The position numbers were made by a program, and so were the translations under genes. From Chloroflexota bacterium (GTDB lineage Bacteria > Chloroflexota > Limnocylindria > QHBO01), in contig VBJP01000046.1 of NCBI GenBank assembly GCA_005880165.1, positions 1 through 7,238 of the forward strand: DNA of 7,238 nt, given 5' to 3'. Below are positions 6,270 through 7,238 of this stretch, one piece after another (the stretch's first letter is position 1; each line of letters begins with the position of its first letter). The notes under the pieces were generated by a model. That model searched no databases, was not told where the DNA came from, and worked only from the letters and a program-made list of their open reading frames with translations.

Positions 6270-6758
6270 TTAGGTTGCCCCTTGGGGTGCCTCTCGAGGT
6301 GCCTCTCGGGGTGCTGGCTGAGGCGCTTCCTCGAGGGCCGGCGCCAAGACGGCGAGGACCACATCCGGATCCGCGGCCTCTCGCAGCTGGCTGGCGTGTT
6401 CGGGCTCGATAAGGATGTTGGCCAGGCTGGCCAGGATGTCGAGGTGCGCATCGTCGCGCGCAGCGATACCAATGCACACGAAGACGCGATCCTCACCCCA
6501 GTCGATGCCGGCCGGGAACTGGGCGAAGGAGAGGGCTGTTTTCCGGATGAGAACCCGACTCTCGTCCGTCCCATGCGGAATTGCGAACCCCTCTCCCACC
6601 GAGGTGGACATGCCTCGCTCGCGCTCGAGCATGGCATCGGCGTAGCCCGTATCGACCGCGCCAAGCTCCTCGAGGATGCGACCCGTGGCCAGGATCGCAT
6701 CCTCCTTGGAACCAGCGGCCAACCCGAGGCGGATGGCCTCGCGCGGCAGGACCTCCAT
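6270..6758 (-). CDS. PTS EIIA component, mannitol/fructose type
   Basis: EIIA takes phosphate from HPr and passes it to EIIB in sugar uptake by the phosphotransferase system. The 162-residue protein has the family's phosphorylated His H62 in GEGFAIPHGTDESRV and the second conserved His H105 in RDDAHLDILASLANIL. The ATG at 6758 is taken because the family domain starts there (MEVLPREAIRLGL); the frame upstream is the shadow of EIIB. The Shine-Dalgarno is weak (GAGG and AGG inside GAGGCGTAGGCAGGGC), so coupling to EIIB, which stops 7 bases earlier, is likely. The domain ends near residue 140, and the last 20 or so residues are an Ala/Pro/Glu/Arg tail made of degenerate EAPR units. Cytoplasmic. 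The family is clear; the sugar is not. Confidence 0.93.
   Translation of the reverse strand: MEVLPREAIRLGLAAGSKEDAILATGRILEELGAVDTGYADAMLERERGMSTSVGEGFAIPHGTDESRVLIRKTALSFAQFPAGIDWGEDRVFVCIGIAARDDAHLDILASLANILIEPEHASQLREAADPDVVLAVLAPALEEAPQPAPREAPREAPQGAT
6286..6334. repeat. 12-base imperfect tandem repeat in the 3' end of the EIIA gene
   Basis: On the plus strand GGTGCCTCTCGA (6286-6297) and GGTGCCTCTCGG (6298-6309) differ at one base and are followed by two degraded copies, GGTGCTGGCTGA and GGCGCTTCCTCGA. Being a multiple of three, the repeat encodes in-frame REAP-type units at the EIIA C-terminus. Copy number could vary without breaking the frame. Confidence 0.6.
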
Positions 6759-6765
6759 GCCCTGC

Positions 6766-7074
6766 CTACGCCTCGATCGCCGCGCCGGAGCGCAGCGCCT
6801 CGGCGATCCTGGCGAAGACCGGATCGCCGATGAACGTGTCGAACGCCACCACCGGGTGGCCCGGCGCGACCTGCCTGGCACGCTCGGCGAGCGAGCGATG
6901 ACAGATCACCAGGTCCGCGTCGGCCGGAATCCTGGTCACGGACGTATGCTCGACCGTGACCGGCAGCCCCGCCAGCTGACGCTTGAGCTGCGAGACGACC
7001 AGCGCGCTGCTGCCCATGCCGGCCTCGCAGGCCAGCACGATCTTGTGGACGTCGGCGGCCGAGATCGCGCTCAT
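6766..7074 (-). CDS. PTS EIIB component, mannitol type
   Basis: EIIB carries phosphate on a cysteine and gives it to the sugar bound in EIIC. This 102-residue protein has the P-loop-like active site KIVLACEAGMGSSALVVSQL with C16 as the phosphocysteine, as in the B domain of mannitol permease MtlA. The DADLVICHRSLAERA stretch (about 53-67) corresponds to the DVDLVITHRDLTERA of that domain. The ATG at 7074 overlaps the EIIC stop as ATGA; there is no recognisable Shine-Dalgarno in front of it, so translation is probably coupled to EIIC. Mannitol-type EIIB domains also serve other hexitols and pentitols, so the substrate is open. Cytoplasmic, membrane-associated through EIIC. Confidence 0.93.
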   Translation of the reverse strand: MSAISAADVHKIVLACEAGMGSSALVVSQLKRQLAGLPVTVEHTSVTRIPADADLVICHRSLAERARQVAPGHPVVAFDTFIGDPVFARIAEALRSGAAIEA

Positions 7075-7238
7075 GCCGCCGAACCAGCCGCGGCGGGTGC
7101 CGCTTCAGGTGCCGTCTCGTCGGCCGTCTCGCGAACGGTTGCCCGCAGGATCACCGCGGCCGCGGCGAATGCCACCACGCAGCCGACGAGGATGCCGGCC
7201 AGCGTTGCCAGCTGCCCACCAGGAGGCGTCATGGCCAG
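7071..7238 (-). CDS. PTS EIIC component, C-terminal fragment (mannitol type)
   Basis: Only the last 55 residues are in the window. They read from LAMTPPGGQ into a hydrophobic segment, LATLAGILVGCVVAFAAAAV, which fits the final membrane helix of a mannitol-type EIIC permease, where a similar motif of the type LAMxPxG precedes the last helix. A polar Ala/Pro/Glu tail follows (ETADETAPEAAPAAAGSAA), like the linker that joins C and B domains in fused permeases. The assignment rests on this segment plus the adjoining EIIB and EIIA genes. The gene is cut by the window edge, not broken. It forms the membrane channel that binds and translocates the sugar. Confidence 0.8.
   Translation of the reverse strand: MAMTPPGGQLATLAGILVGCVVAFAAAAVILRATVRETADETAPEAAPAAAGSAA

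Noticed and set aside
6254..6700. Long N-terminal extension of the dehydrogenase frame up to an ATG at 6700
   Set aside because: This stretch is the out-of-frame shadow of the EIIA gene (Ser/Arg/Pro-rich, no domain), and the dehydrogenase family begins at the ATC codon.

Overview
The window is GC-rich bacterial DNA with tightly packed genes, GTG starts and 4-base start/stop overlaps. It reads as accessory carbohydrate and polyol catabolism from a high-GC, probably free-living bacterium. Chloroflexota or Actinomycetota would fit the codon use and gene style, but nothing here fixes the phylum. No rRNA, tRNA, transposase, phage gene or CRISPR array was seen.

Left part (1-3147 and on to 4992): two divergent transcription units share a 190-base promoter region (1866-2055). 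Leftward lies an IolD-like thiamine-diphosphate enzyme, translationally coupled to a further gene of which only five codons are present. Rightward lies an apparent four-gene unit: a transaldolase-family Schiff-base lyase, iolB (5-deoxy-glucuronate isomerase, overlapping the transaldolase by 4 bases), a glyoxalase/VOC-fold protein and a PhnB-type VOC-fold protein. IolD and IolB act in consecutive steps of myo-inositol catabolism, so this is most simply part of an inositol (or related cyclitol) pathway. A near-perfect palindrome of LacI/GalR-family operator type (1901-1916) sits between the divergent genes and could control both.

Middle (4993-5203): a gene-free convergent gap holding a 12-base-pair inverted repeat placed midway between the two converging stop codons. 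It is a candidate bidirectional terminator without a T tract.

Right part (5204-7238, leftward): a mannitol/fructitol-type phosphotransferase system split into separate EIIC (C-terminal end only), EIIB and EIIA genes, followed by a zinc-dependent medium-chain dehydrogenase. EIIC and EIIB overlap by 4 bases, EIIB and EIIA are 7 bases apart, and the dehydrogenase follows EIIA by 16 bases. The likely job is phosphorylating uptake of a polyol and oxidation of the polyol (or polyol phosphate). The dehydrogenase has no ATG, GTG or TTG at its expected N-terminus; an ATC codon with a well-spaced Shine-Dalgarno sits exactly where the family begins.

The most interesting points are the transaldolase-family enzyme in an inositol operon (possible replacement of the IolJ aldolase), the apparent AUC start, the LacI-type operator, and the polyol PTS of unknown substrate next to the inositol genes.
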